64,000 nucleotides of DNA, from contig NZ_WHOM01000078.1 of NCBI RefSeq assembly GCF_009739465.1, forward strand, positions 538,133 through 602,132, read 5' to 3'. Origin of the DNA: Streptomyces apocyni (GTDB lineage Bacteria > Actinomycetota > Actinomycetes > Streptomycetales > Streptomycetaceae). Numbering within the stretch: the stretch's first letter is position 1; every line of letters starts with the position of its first letter. The position numbers were made by a program, and so were the translations under genes. Positions 18,200 through 27,025 of the stretch are shown here, piece after piece. A model generated the notes under the pieces. The model was not told where the DNA came from, ran no database searches, and was given only the letters and a program-made list of their open reading frames with translations.

Positions 18200-19107
18200 C
18201 CACGCTCAACATCGACCACACCTCCCGCTGGTTCGGGAACGTGGTGGCCGTCAACGACATCACGATGACGATCGGCCCCGGCGTCACCGGACTGCTCGGC
18301 CCCAACGGCGCCGGCAAGTCCACCCTGATCAACATGATGGGCGGCTTCCTCGCCCCCTCCACGGGCACGGTCACCCTCGACGGCAAGACCATCTGGCGCA
18401 ACGAACAGATCTACCGCGAGATCGGCATCGTCCCCGAACGCGAGGCGATGTACGACTTCCTCACCGGCAAGGAGTTCGTCGTCGCCAACGCCGAACTGCA
18501 CGGCCTGGGCAAGAAGGCCGCCCAGCGGGCGCTCGCCACGGTCGAGATGGAGTACGCGGAGGACCGCAAGATCTCCACGTACAGCAAGGGCATGCGGCAG
18601 CGCGTGAAGATGGCGTCCGCGCTGGTACACGACCCGTCCGTACTGTTGCTCGACGAGCCCTTCAACGGCATGGACCCACGCCAGCGCATGCACCTGATGG
18701 ACCTGCTGCGCCGGATGGGCGACGACGGCCGCACCGTGCTGTTCTCCTCGCACATCCTGGAGGAGGTCGAGCAACTCGCCGCGCACATCGAGGTGATCGT
18801 CGCAGGACGGCACGCCGCCAGCGGCGACTTCCGCCGGATCCGCCGCCTGATGACCGACCGCCCGCACCGCTATCTGGTGCGCTCCAGCGACGACCGCGCG
18901 CTGGCCGCCGCACTGATCGCCGACCCGTCCACGGCGGGCATCGAGGTGGACCTCGCCGAGGGCGCGCTGCGCGTCCAGGCCGTGGACTTCGCGCGGTTCA
19001 CCGAACTGCTCCCGAAGGTCGCCCAGGAGCACCACATCCGACTCCTCACGGTCTCGCCGTCCGACGAGTCCCTTGAGTCGGTCTTCTCCTACCTCGTCGC
19101 GGCCTGA
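18196..19107 (+). CDS. ABC transporter ATP-binding protein (second pair)
   Basis: 303 residues from the GTG at 18196 that overlaps the permease stop (GTGA). Walker A GPNGAGKST (35-43), signature YSKGMRQRVKMASALV, Walker B LLLDEPFNGMDPRQR, switch FSSHILEEVEQ. It is a paralogue of the ATPase at 16302. The frame is open far upstream, but only this start has the MTTLNIDHTSRWFG beginning expected of the family. Confidence 0.94.
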   Translation: MTTLNIDHTSRWFGNVVAVNDITMTIGPGVTGLLGPNGAGKSTLINMMGGFLAPSTGTVTLDGKTIWRNEQIYREIGIVPEREAMYDFLTGKEFVVANAELHGLGKKAAQRALATVEMEYAEDRKISTYSKGMRQRVKMASALVHDPSVLLLDEPFNGMDPRQRMHLMDLLRRMGDDGRTVLFSSHILEEVEQLAAHIEVIVAGRHAASGDFRRIRRLMTDRPHRYLVRSSDDRALAAALIADPSTAGIEVDLAEGALRVQAVDFARFTELLPKVAQEHHIRLLTVSPSDESLESVFSYLVAA

Positions 19108-19123
19108 AGGGAGCCTTACGGCC

Positions 19124-19852
19124 ATGTTCGATGTCTATAACCCCACTGTCGCCCGGCTCACCTACCGGGCCCTGCTCGGCCGCCGCCGGGCCCTCATCCT
19201 GTTCACGCTGCCCGCCCTGTTGCTGTTGATCGCTGGTGCGGTACGCGGCTTCAGCGGCGCCGACGACCAGATCGCCGCCGACGTGCTAGGCGGGTTCGCG
19301 CTCGCCACGATGGTGCCGCTGATCGGCGTCATCGCGGGCACCGGCGCGATCGGCCCGGAGATCGACGACGGCTCGGTGGTGTATCTGCTGGCCAAGCCCA
19401 TCAAACGGCCGACGATCATCCTCACCAAGCTGACCGTCGCCATTGCCGTGACCATGGCCTTCTCGGCGATCCCCACCTTCGCCGCCGGACTGATCCTGAA
19501 CGGCAACGGCCAGCAGATCGCGGTGGCCTACACCGTCGCCGCGCTGGTCGCCTCGATCGCGTACGCCGCGCTCTTCCTGCTGCTGGGCACGGTCAGCAGG
19601 CACGCCGTGGTCATCGGGCTGGTCTACGCCCTGGTCTGGGAGACGCTCTTCGGCTCGCTGATCGAGGGCGCCAAGACGCTCAGCGTCCAGCAGTGGTCCC
19701 TCGCCCTTGCGGAGGACGTCGCGGGCGGCGAGCTGGTCAGCTCCGCCGTCGGCCTCCCGGCCGCCGCGATTCTGCTGGCCGCCGTGACGGTCGGCGCCAC
19801 CTGGTACGCCAGCCAGAAGCTGCGCACGCTCACGCTGGCGGGCGAGGAGTGA
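19124..19852 (+). CDS. ABC-2 type permease (second pair)
   Basis: 242 residues from the ATG at 19124, with GAAGGGAG as ribosome site. Six membrane helices (ALILFTLPALLLLIAGAV, LATMVPLIGVIAGTGAI, VAYTVAALVASIAYAALFLL and others). The cytoplasmic IGPEIDDGSVVYLLAKPI after helix 2 is typical of ABC-2 permeases. Last of the four exporter genes; a strong hairpin follows. Confidence 0.93.
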   Translation: MFDVYNPTVARLTYRALLGRRRALILFTLPALLLLIAGAVRGFSGADDQIAADVLGGFALATMVPLIGVIAGTGAIGPEIDDGSVVYLLAKPIKRPTIILTKLTVAIAVTMAFSAIPTFAAGLILNGNGQQIAVAYTVAALVASIAYAALFLLLGTVSRHAVVIGLVYALVWETLFGSLIEGAKTLSVQQWSLALAEDVAGGELVSSAVGLPAAAILLAAVTVGATWYASQKLRTLTLAGEE

Positions 19853-19861
19853 GCGGCGGGT

Positions 19862-19887
19862 GGGACCAGGCCCTGTGGCCTGGTCCC
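19862..19887 (+). terminator. Intrinsic terminator after ABC genes
   Basis: An 11-bp perfect stem, GGGACCAGGCC with GGCCTGGTCCC around a CTGT loop, ten bases after the permease stop. No T-run, as is usual in Streptomyces. It can act for both this run and the convergent HAD gene. Confidence 0.8.
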
Positions 19888-19892
19888 GCCCC

Positions 19893-19940
19893 GGCCTAGA
19901 GGCCTAGAGGCCTAGAGGCCTAGAGGCCTAGAGGACTAGT
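19893..19940. repeat. 8-bp tandem repeat GGCCTAGA
   Basis: Five exact copies of GGCCTAGA followed by a sixth changed to GGACTAGT. It lies in the gap between two convergent genes, right after a terminator hairpin. CTAG is rare in high-GC genomes, so six in 48 bp is striking. Copy number may vary between strains. Confidence 0.95.
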
Positions 19941-19951
19941 GGCCCGGGCAC

Positions 19952-20785
19952 CTACAGCCAGCGCTCCAGGACCCGGGCGATCCCGTCGTCCTCGTTGGAC
20001 GTCGTCACCTCGTCCGCCACCGCCGTCAGCTCGGCGTGGGCGTCGGCCATGGCCACCCCGTGGGCAGCCCAGGCGAACATCGGGATGTCGTTGGGCATGT
20101 CGCCGAAGGCGATCGTGTCCGCGGCCTTGAGCCCGAGCCGCCGCGCGGCCAGCGAGAGCCCGGTGGCCTTGGAGAGGCCGAGCGGCAGCAGCTCGACGAT
20201 GCCCGCACCGGCCATGGTCACCCCCACCAGGTCTCCGGCGACCTGCCGCGCGACCTCCGCCAGCGCGTCGTCGGAGAGGCCGGGGTGCTGGAGGTAGACC
20301 TTGTTCAGCGGCGCCGTCCACAGTTCGTCGGTGCCGGTGAGCTCGACCACGGGCAGCGGGCCTTCCTGCACCCGGTAGCCGGGGCCGACCAGCACCTCGC
20401 CCGCCACCCCGTCCCGGCTCGCGGCCAGGGCCAGCGGGCCGACCTCCGCCTCGATCTTGGACACGGCGAGACCGGCCAGCTGGCGGTCGAGCGTCACCGA
20501 GGTGAGCAGCCGGTGCTCCCCCGCGTGGTAGAGCTGCGCGCCCTGGCCGCACACCGCCAGTCCCTCGTAGCCGAGGTCGTCGAGGATGTGCCGGGTCCAG
20601 GGCACCGCCCGGCCGGTGACGACGATATGTGCCGCGCCCCGCGCGCAGGCGGCCTTGAGCGCGTCACGCGTACGGAGGGAGACCGTCTCGTCGGAGCGCA
20701 GCAGCGTCCCGTCCAGGTCGGTCGCGATCAGCTGATACGGGAACGGGGCGGCCGCGGACCCGGCGTCCTCGGTGGAGAGGGTCAC
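19952..20785 (-). CDS. HAD-superfamily (Cof-type) phosphatase
   Basis: 277 residues. Motif I IATDLDGTLLRSD with the nucleophile aspartate, motif II VTGRA, motif III lysine in LGLSKATGL, and motif IV AFGDMPNDIPMF. Cof-type HADs with the large C2B cap dephosphorylate sugar phosphates, nucleotides or FMN; the substrate is unknown. It starts at a GTG overlapping the serS stop (GTGA), so it is co-translated with serS. Confidence 0.93.
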   Translation of the reverse strand: MTLSTEDAGSAAAPFPYQLIATDLDGTLLRSDETVSLRTRDALKAACARGAAHIVVTGRAVPWTRHILDDLGYEGLAVCGQGAQLYHAGEHRLLTSVTLDRQLAGLAVSKIEAEVGPLALAASRDGVAGEVLVGPGYRVQEGPLPVVELTGTDELWTAPLNKVYLQHPGLSDDALAEVARQVAGDLVGVTMAGAGIVELLPLGLSKATGLSLAARRLGLKAADTIAFGDMPNDIPMFAWAAHGVAMADAHAELTAVADEVTTSNEDDGIARVLERWL

Positions 20786-22059
20786 TTGGCGACCGGCTCA
20801 AGCAGCTCGCGCCCGCCCAGGTAGGGACGGAGCATCTCGGGCACCCGTACCGACCCGTCGGCCAGCTGGTGGTTCTCCAGGAGGGCCACGATCGTGCGCG
20901 GTACGGCGCACAGCGTGCCGTTCAGCGTGGCCAGCGGCTGGACCTTCTTGCCGTCGCGCATCCGCACGGACAGGCGGCGGGCCTGGAAGCCGTCGCAGTT
21001 GGAGGCCGAGGTCAGCTCGCGGTATTTACCCTGCGTCGGAATCCAGGCCTCGCAGTCGAACTTCCGCGAGGCGGACGACCCCAGGTCGCCGGTGGCCACG
21101 TCGATCACCTGGAAGGGCAGCTCAAGGCCGGTGAGCCACTGCTTCTCCCACTCCAGCAGGCGCCGGTGCTCGTTCTCGGCGTCCTCGGGAGCGACGTACG
21201 AGAACATCTCGACCTTGTCGAACTGGTGCACCCGGAAAATGCCGCGGGTGTCCTTGCCGTACGTCCCGGCCTCGCGGCGGAAGCACGGCGAGAAGCCCGC
21301 GTACCGCAGCGGCAGCTTGTCCGCGTCGAGGATCTCGTCCATGTGGTACGCGGCGAGCGGGACCTCGGAGGTGCCGACCAGGTAGTAGTCGTCCTTCTCC
21401 AGGTGGTAGACGTTCTCCGCGGCCTGGCCGAGGAAACCGGTGCCCTCCATGGCGCGCGGGCGCACCAGCGCGGGGGTCAGCATCGGGATGAACCCGGCCT
21501 CGGTGGCCTGCGCGATCGCGGCGTTGACCAGGGCCAGTTCCAGCAGGGCGCCGACACCCGTCAGGTAGTAGAAGCGCGAGCCCGACACCTTGGCGCCGCG
21601 CTCGACGTCGATGGCGCCGAGCGCCTCGCCGAGCTCCAGGTGGTCCTTGGGCGTGAAGCCCTCGGCACCGAAGTCGCGGATGGTGCCGTGCGTCTCCAGG
21701 ACGGTGAAGTCCTCCTCGCCGCCGACCGGAACGTCCGGGTGGACGAGGTTGCCGAGCTGGCTCAGCAGCCGCTTGGTCTCCTCCTCGGCCTCGTCCTGGG
21801 TGGCGCTCGCGGCCTTGACGGCGGCGGAGAGTTCACCGGCCTTCTTCAGCAGCTCGGCCTTCTCGTCCCCGCTGGCCTTGGGGATGAGCTTGCCGAGCGC
21901 CTTCTGCTCGGCGCGGAGCTCGTCGAAGCGGATGCCGGACGACCTGCGCCGCTCGTCGGCGGAGAGCAGGGAGTCGACCAGGTCGACGTCCTCTCCACGG
22001 GCGCGCTGGGAGGCGCGGACACGGTCGGGGTCCTCACGAAGCTGGCGAAGGTCAATCAC
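20782..22059 (-). CDS. serS: Seryl-tRNA synthetase
   Basis: 425 residues, class II synthetase. N-terminal tRNA-binding coiled coil (about 25-110), then motif 1 TEAGFIPMLTPALVRPRAM, motif 2 FRREAGTYGKDTRGIFRVHQ and motif 3 GTLCAVPRTIVALLENHQ. It charges tRNA-Ser, including the tRNA-Ser gene found at 43429. Start MIDLRQLREDPDRVR is the standard bacterial start. The HAD gene follows with a 4-bp overlap. Confidence 0.98.
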   Translation of the reverse strand: MIDLRQLREDPDRVRASQRARGEDVDLVDSLLSADERRRSSGIRFDELRAEQKALGKLIPKASGDEKAELLKKAGELSAAVKAASATQDEAEEETKRLLSQLGNLVHPDVPVGGEEDFTVLETHGTIRDFGAEGFTPKDHLELGEALGAIDVERGAKVSGSRFYYLTGVGALLELALVNAAIAQATEAGFIPMLTPALVRPRAMEGTGFLGQAAENVYHLEKDDYYLVGTSEVPLAAYHMDEILDADKLPLRYAGFSPCFRREAGTYGKDTRGIFRVHQFDKVEMFSYVAPEDAENEHRRLLEWEKQWLTGLELPFQVIDVATGDLGSSASRKFDCEAWIPTQGKYRELTSASNCDGFQARRLSVRMRDGKKVQPLATLNGTLCAVPRTIVALLENHQLADGSVRVPEMLRPYLGGRELLEPVAK

Positions 22060-22284
22060 CCCTCAAGGCTACCGGTGTGTGGTTCCGGCCCTCGACTCGA
22101 TATTCCCCTGCGTGGCACTATGTCCCAATTGGGAGGATTGGTGAGGTTATTGATTTCCTCGCGACATGATCATTCGGCATCATTCGACGAGGTCAAGGAA
22201 AAGGGGCGACATTCCCTGAATCGGGGCAGAGCGGATGCGCCCGCTTGACCGATCCTCCCTCTCCGTGGCGGGAGTTGGCGTCCC

Positions 22285-22603
22285 TTGTCCACAGAAACGC
22301 GCAGCCCAGGAGAGTTATCCACAGGCTGTGTTCAAGATCTGTGGATTCCCGAAGCCTGCCCTGGCAGGGGGGAATGCGAGTCGAAGGATTCCCGGCTCAA
22401 ACCCGACTCACACCCACTTTCGAGTGGAAATCACCCACCCCAAAGAGTTGTTCAAGGGAATTAGGGTGACGAACGGCGACCTGCGTGACTGTGGACACAC
22501 TCGCGGTCTCTAGGGCGATTTGTCGACTGTGCCCAACCCTGCTGTCGACTTATCCCCAGGTCGAGAACCGGGCCTGTGGATAACTTCCGACAGCTGTGGG
22601 AAA
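22285..22603. promoter_or_regulatory. DnaA-box-like cluster between pheA and serS
   Basis: In the 627-bp spacer upstream of serS lie TTGTCCACA (22285), TTATCCACA (22315), TGTGGATTC (22340), TGTGGACAC (22490), TTATCCCCA (22550), TGTGGATAA (22575) and TGTGGGAAA (22595), on both strands. The density is well above chance. The region between 22080 and 22260 is relatively A/T rich and holds the likely serS promoter; I see no T-box and no gene. Confidence 0.6.
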
Positions 22604-22636
22604 CGTGGCGTACGGTCGCCAGAGGCGACCATGAGT

Positions 22637-22690
22637 GACCGCCAGCGACCGCCAGAAACGACCGCCAGTGACCGCCAGAACGACCGTCAG
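22637..22690. repeat. Tandem GACCGCCAG array at the pheA 3' end
   Basis: Five copies of GACCGCCAG (the last is GACCGTCAG) at 22637, 22647, 22660, 22670 and 22682, spaced 10-13 bp, ending at the pheA stop codon. A related GTCGCCAGAGGCGACC inverted pair lies just left. Role unknown; it could be a transcription end region or a protein-binding array. Confidence 0.8.
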
Positions 22691-23622
22691 AAGCGACCGT
22701 CCTGGCAGCGCGTCAACCAGTCCGACGCCTCCAGGAACTCGCTGTCCGACGTCCCGGGCCGCAGCGGCCGTACGTCCCCGCGCGAGACCCCGGCTCGCGG
22801 ATACGACCCCAGGAACCGCACCTGGGGACAGATCCGCTTGAGCCCCATCAGCGCCTCGCCGACCCTGCGGTCGGTGATGTGCCCCTCGGCGTCCACCGAG
22901 AAGCAGTACGTACCGATGCCCTCACCGGTGGGCCGCGACTCCAGGCGCACCAGGTTGACCCCCCGTACCGCGAACTCCTGTAGCAGTTCGAGCAGCGCGC
23001 CAGGGTGGTCGTCGCCCAGCCAGATGACCACCGACGTACGGTCGGCGCCGGTCGGCGCGGCGGGCCGGGCCGGGCGGCCGACCAGCACGAACCGGGTCGC
23101 CGCCTTCTGGGCGTCGTGGATGTCGGTGACCAGCGCCTCAAGGCCGTACGTCGCCGCCGCGAACTCACCCGCGAAGGCCGCGTCGTACTTCCCCTCCCGC
23201 ACCAGCCGCGCACCGTCGGCGTTGGAGGCGGAGGACTCCCAGAGCGCGTCCGGCAGGTTCGCCGCCAGCCAGTTGCGCACCTGCGGCTGGGCGACCGGGT
23301 GGCCGGTGACCGTCTTGATGTCGGACAACGCGGTGCCGGGGCGCACCAGCAGCGCGAAGGCGATCGGCAGGACCACCTCGCGGTAGATCATCAGCGGCTC
23401 GCCGGTGGCGAGCTGGTCGAGGGTCGTGGTGACCCCGCCCTCCACCGAGTTCTCGATCGGTACGAGGGCGGCCGCGGCCTCGCCGTTACGCACCGCGTCC
23501 AGGGCCGCGGGCACGGACACCATCGGGACGAGCTCGCGGGTGGCCGCCTCCGGGAGCGTACGCAGGGCGGCTTCGGTGAAGGTGCCCTCAGGGCCGAGAT
23601 AGGTGTAGCGCGTAGCCGACAT
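22687..23622 (-). CDS. pheA: Prephenate dehydratase
   Basis: 311 residues, monofunctional. The catalytic domain shows YLGPEGTFTEAAL, VPIENSVEGGVTTTLDQL and the TRF active-site motif (KAATRFVLVG). The C-terminal ACT domain follows, with GALLELLQEFAVRGVNLVRL and ESRP as in phenylalanine-binding enzymes. It converts prephenate to phenylpyruvate and is normally feedback inhibited by phenylalanine. Confidence 0.97.
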   Translation of the reverse strand: MSATRYTYLGPEGTFTEAALRTLPEAATRELVPMVSVPAALDAVRNGEAAAALVPIENSVEGGVTTTLDQLATGEPLMIYREVVLPIAFALLVRPGTALSDIKTVTGHPVAQPQVRNWLAANLPDALWESSASNADGARLVREGKYDAAFAGEFAAATYGLEALVTDIHDAQKAATRFVLVGRPARPAAPTGADRTSVVIWLGDDHPGALLELLQEFAVRGVNLVRLESRPTGEGIGTYCFSVDAEGHITDRRVGEALMGLKRICPQVRFLGSYPRAGVSRGDVRPLRPGTSDSEFLEASDWLTRCQDGRF

Positions 23623-23696
23623 ACGGTCACCCTAATGGGCTCCGCGCACTCCCGGCCCTGGTCTCACATTTCGGGCAGCACGCTCACGACGCACGC

Positions 23697-25046
23697 TCAC
23701 GATTCCAGCAACCGCTGCCCCACGTACTCCCCCTTACCGGCCCCGCCCGGCACCGCGAACAGGCCGCTCGACTCGTGCCGGATGAACGCCGAGAGCGCGT
23801 CCCCCCGATCCAGCTTGCGCTGCACCGGCACGAAGCCGCGCAGCGGATCGGCCTGCCAGCAGACGAAGAGCAGCCCCGCGTCCGGCACCCCGCCGGTGTC
23901 GTAGCCGTCGTGGAAGGAGAACGCGCGGCGGAGCATGGCGGCGCCGCCGTTCTGGTCAGGACGGGAGATCCGCGCGTGCGCGTTGGCCGCCACCAGCACC
24001 TTGCCGTCCTTGCCCGTCGCGTCGAGGTCCATCTCGGTGGTCTCGGTGCCGTCCGGGTCCGCCGACAGGGGAGCGCCGTCCTTCTTACGGCGGCCGATGA
24101 CGTTCTCCTGGTCGGGCAGCGAGAGCCGATCCCAGTCGTCGAGCAGCATCCGGATGCGCCGGACGACCGCGTACGAGCCGCCCGCCATCCACGCCGGCCC
24201 CTCACCCTCGCGGGGGACGCGGGGGACGAAGATGCGCTGCTCGAAGTCGTCGTCGGACTCCTTGGGGTTGTTGGTGCCGTCGATCTGCCCCATCAGGTTG
24301 CGGGAGGTCATCGGCCGCGCGGTCGCGCCCGGCGAGCGGTTGAAGCCGTTCATCTGCCACCGCACCCGCGCCGCGTCACCGGCCTCGCGCTGGATCGCGC
24401 GCAGCGCTTCGAAGGCGACCAGGGCGTCGTTCGCGCCGATCTGCACCCAGAGGTCGCCGTTGCTCCGGGCCGGGTCAAGCTGGTCGGAGGAGAAGTCCGG
24501 CAGCGGGTCGAGGGCGCCGGGGCGCTGCTTCTCCAGCTTCGTACGGGAGAAGAAGCTGCGGCCGAAGCCGAAGGTGACGGTCAGCGAGGAGGGCCCCGCG
24601 TCCCGGGCGATCCCGAGATCGTCTCCGCCAGGCTCGCCGGTCGCGCCGTTCCCGCCGGTCTTGCCGTTCCCGCCGGTCGCGCCGTTCTTGCCGTCCATCA
24701 GCCGCCTGGCCGTCGTCGACCAGCGGCGCAGCAGGGCCGCCGCCTCCTTGCGGCCCGCGCCCGGCGCCAGGTCGAAGGCGATCAGATGGCCGCAGGACTG
24801 GGCGGGGGTGAGGATGCCCGGCTGGCGCTCGCCCTCGAAGCTGACGCCGGTCGAACCGACGGAGCTCAGCGGGGGGTTGTCCGACCCGGGCGAGCCGGGA
24901 GAGTCGGGCGAGGCGGCGGCGTGTCCTGCCGCGTACCCGGCCGCGGCTCCCGCGGTGCCGAGGGCGATACCGGTGGCGCCCGCGGTGCCGAGGAGTCGGC
25001 GCCGGGAGATGGGCGTGGCGTTCTTCGTACCAGAGGTGTCCGACAT
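23697..25046 (-). CDS. dtpA: Tat-exported DyP-type heme peroxidase
   Basis: 449 residues. The twin-arginine signal SRRRLLGTAGATGIALG is at the N-terminus, then a Gly/Asn rich insert (~120-150). The DyP hallmark GXXDG appears as GQIDGT (~253); the proximal heme histidine is probably in NAHARI and the arginine in LRRAFSFHDG. In S. lividans the equivalent DtpA works with Sco, ECuC and GlxA in copper-dependent development; the same neighbours occur here. Last gene of the leftward copper operon; 6 bp after the CopC-CopD gene. Confidence 0.95.
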   Translation of the reverse strand: MSDTSGTKNATPISRRRLLGTAGATGIALGTAGAAAGYAAGHAAASPDSPGSPGSDNPPLSSVGSTGVSFEGERQPGILTPAQSCGHLIAFDLAPGAGRKEAAALLRRWSTTARRLMDGKNGATGGNGKTGGNGATGEPGGDDLGIARDAGPSSLTVTFGFGRSFFSRTKLEKQRPGALDPLPDFSSDQLDPARSNGDLWVQIGANDALVAFEALRAIQREAGDAARVRWQMNGFNRSPGATARPMTSRNLMGQIDGTNNPKESDDDFEQRIFVPRVPREGEGPAWMAGGSYAVVRRIRMLLDDWDRLSLPDQENVIGRRKKDGAPLSADPDGTETTEMDLDATGKDGKVLVAANAHARISRPDQNGGAAMLRRAFSFHDGYDTGGVPDAGLLFVCWQADPLRGFVPVQRKLDRGDALSAFIRHESSGLFAVPGGAGKGEYVGQRLLES

Positions 25047-25052
25047 GGTGGT

Positions 25053-27011
25053 TCAGCCGATCTTCGCGTTCTTGTCCACGGTCACTTGGTCGATCTCGGA
25101 GGTCCGCACGGTGGCCTCGATCTGCCAGTCGCCCGCCATCGGGATCTGTACGCCGCTCGCGCTCCAGTGTCCGGTGGAGACCCGGTCGGGCGTGACCGGC
25201 AGCGGGCCGATGTCCTGCGACTCCAGCGTGAAGGCGATCTTGATCTCGGCCAGGTCGAGCGGTTTGTTCTTCGGGTCGGTGGCGTAGACGTGCACCTCGT
25301 TGGAGCCGACCCGGCCCGGCGCCAGCTCGATCTCCACGTTCCCCGCGCCGTTCTCGCCGCCCGTGTCGAACGGGATCGTCAGCTTGATGGGGCCCGTCGG
25401 CTGGCCAGCACTGGCTACGGCGCTCCCCGAGGCCGCCTCGACCTCGGTGCGGCCCGGCTCGGTGCTGGTCAGCATGGTGGTCACGGCCAGTACGGCGACG
25501 GCGATCGCGGCCTCGGCGAGTACGGAGCGGCGCAGTCCGGAGCGCTCCTGGTCGGCGTCCCGGTCGCGCTTGGCGCGGGTGGTGGCGACCGCGGCCTGCT
25601 GGCGGGCCAGCTGGGCGGCGCGCTGGGGGTCGGGGTCGGCGGTCCCCTCCAACTCCGCCGAATCGGTGTCCGTCGTGGCGGAGCCCGTCTCGGCCGATGC
25701 CACCGCCTTCGCCTCGGCAAGCCGCTCCGTCCAACGCCGCGAGATCGAGGCGACCCCGAGCAGCACCACGACCAGCCCGACCTTGATCAGCAGCAGCCGC
25801 CCGTACTCCGTACCGGTCAGCGCCGACCAGGAACCGACCTGCCGCCACGACTGGTACACGCCCGTCGCGGCCAGGACGACCACCGACCACAAGGCGACCC
25901 GCGAGAACCGGCGCACCGCCGTCCGCTCCACCACCGGCGTGCGGTACAGCGAGACCAGCAACGCCGCGAGACCACCCAGCCACGCCGCGACGGCCAGCAT
26001 GTGCAGCACGTCGAGCGGCATCGCCAGCTGTGTCTGGATACCGGTCGACGCGTGCTCGGCCAGCGCCCAGGTCGCGGCGAGCCCACCCGCGACGACCGTC
26101 CCGCCGATGCCGAGACCGAAGGCGAGGTCCCTCTTCTCCTGACCACCGCTGTCGCTGTCGCCGTCTGCGCCTTTCGCGCCCTCCGCACGCCGCGCGTACG
26201 CACCGAAAAGTACGGCCACGAACAGCGCCGCCGCCGCGAGCAGCAGCAGCCGGGAGACCAGCGCGGCCCCCGTCTTGGTGTTCAGTACGTCGCCGATCGC
26301 GCCCAGGTCGAGCACGTCAGCCAGCTTCCCCGACCCGGTGTACGGACCCCGCAGCAGCAACATCGCCAGCGTCGCCCCCGTCAGCGCTAGCCAGCCCTGG
26401 ACGACCAGGCGCTGCACCGGACGCTGCTCGGCCGCCCGCGGACTGCAGAGCAGCACAAAGGCCGCCCCGCCGACCAGCACGATGAACCCGGCGTACGACA
26501 CGTAGCGCGCCAGCCCGTACAGGACGCCGACCGCGCCACCGCCCGCCGCCTGGTCAGGCAGCGCGACCGTGGTGGTGGACGGCGCCCCGATCGAGAAGGT
26601 GAAGGCCCCCGAGATCGGATGGCTGTCCGCCGACACCGCCTGCCAGGCCACCGTGAAGGTGCCGTCCGGCTGCCCAGGCCGCAGCTTCACGCCGTAGCTG
26701 ACGACACCCCCGCCGCTCAGGTCGCTGACCTTGCCGGTGTCGGCCTGGTTGCCCTCAGGGTCGAGCACCCGGATGGCGTCGTCGGAGAGCGCGACCTTCT
26801 CCGAGAACGTGAGGGTCACCTCCGCCGGAGCCTTCTGGACGACGGAACCCTGCGCCGGGTCGCTCGCGGTCAGCGCGGCATGCGCGGACGCGGGCGCCGT
26901 GCTGACGATCAGCGAGCCGAGTACGGCACACAGCACGAGCAGCAGCTGCCCGACCAGACCAAGACGGGGCAGGCGGGGCAGACGAGGGAGACGGGGGACG
27001 GTGGCCTTCAT
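25053..27011 (-). CDS. CopC-CopD fusion copper protein
   Basis: 652 residues. A signal peptide ending ASA is followed by a CopC domain starting HAALTASDPAQGS (the mature N-terminal histidine can bind Cu(II)), then eight or so CopD membrane helices (~150-440) and a C-terminal YtkA-like beta domain (~540-640). A ~60-residue Ala/Arg/Glu cytoplasmic insert separates the CopD region and the last helix. Such proteins take up or deliver copper across the membrane. Confidence 0.93.
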   Translation of the reverse strand: MKATVPRLPRLPRLPRLGLVGQLLLVLCAVLGSLIVSTAPASAHAALTASDPAQGSVVQKAPAEVTLTFSEKVALSDDAIRVLDPEGNQADTGKVSDLSGGGVVSYGVKLRPGQPDGTFTVAWQAVSADSHPISGAFTFSIGAPSTTTVALPDQAAGGGAVGVLYGLARYVSYAGFIVLVGGAAFVLLCSPRAAEQRPVQRLVVQGWLALTGATLAMLLLRGPYTGSGKLADVLDLGAIGDVLNTKTGAALVSRLLLLAAAALFVAVLFGAYARRAEGAKGADGDSDSGGQEKRDLAFGLGIGGTVVAGGLAATWALAEHASTGIQTQLAMPLDVLHMLAVAAWLGGLAALLVSLYRTPVVERTAVRRFSRVALWSVVVLAATGVYQSWRQVGSWSALTGTEYGRLLLIKVGLVVVLLGVASISRRWTERLAEAKAVASAETGSATTDTDSAELEGTADPDPQRAAQLARQQAAVATTRAKRDRDADQERSGLRRSVLAEAAIAVAVLAVTTMLTSTEPGRTEVEAASGSAVASAGQPTGPIKLTIPFDTGGENGAGNVEIELAPGRVGSNEVHVYATDPKNKPLDLAEIKIAFTLESQDIGPLPVTPDRVSTGHWSASGVQIPMAGDWQIEATVRTSEIDQVTVDKNAKIG

Positions 27012-27025
27012 CAGCGGTCAGTCCC

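Noticed and set aside
22060..22260. T-box or other riboswitch ahead of serS
   Set aside because: No specifier stem, T-box bulge sequence or terminator/antiterminator pair can be drawn; only a promoter-like region is seen.
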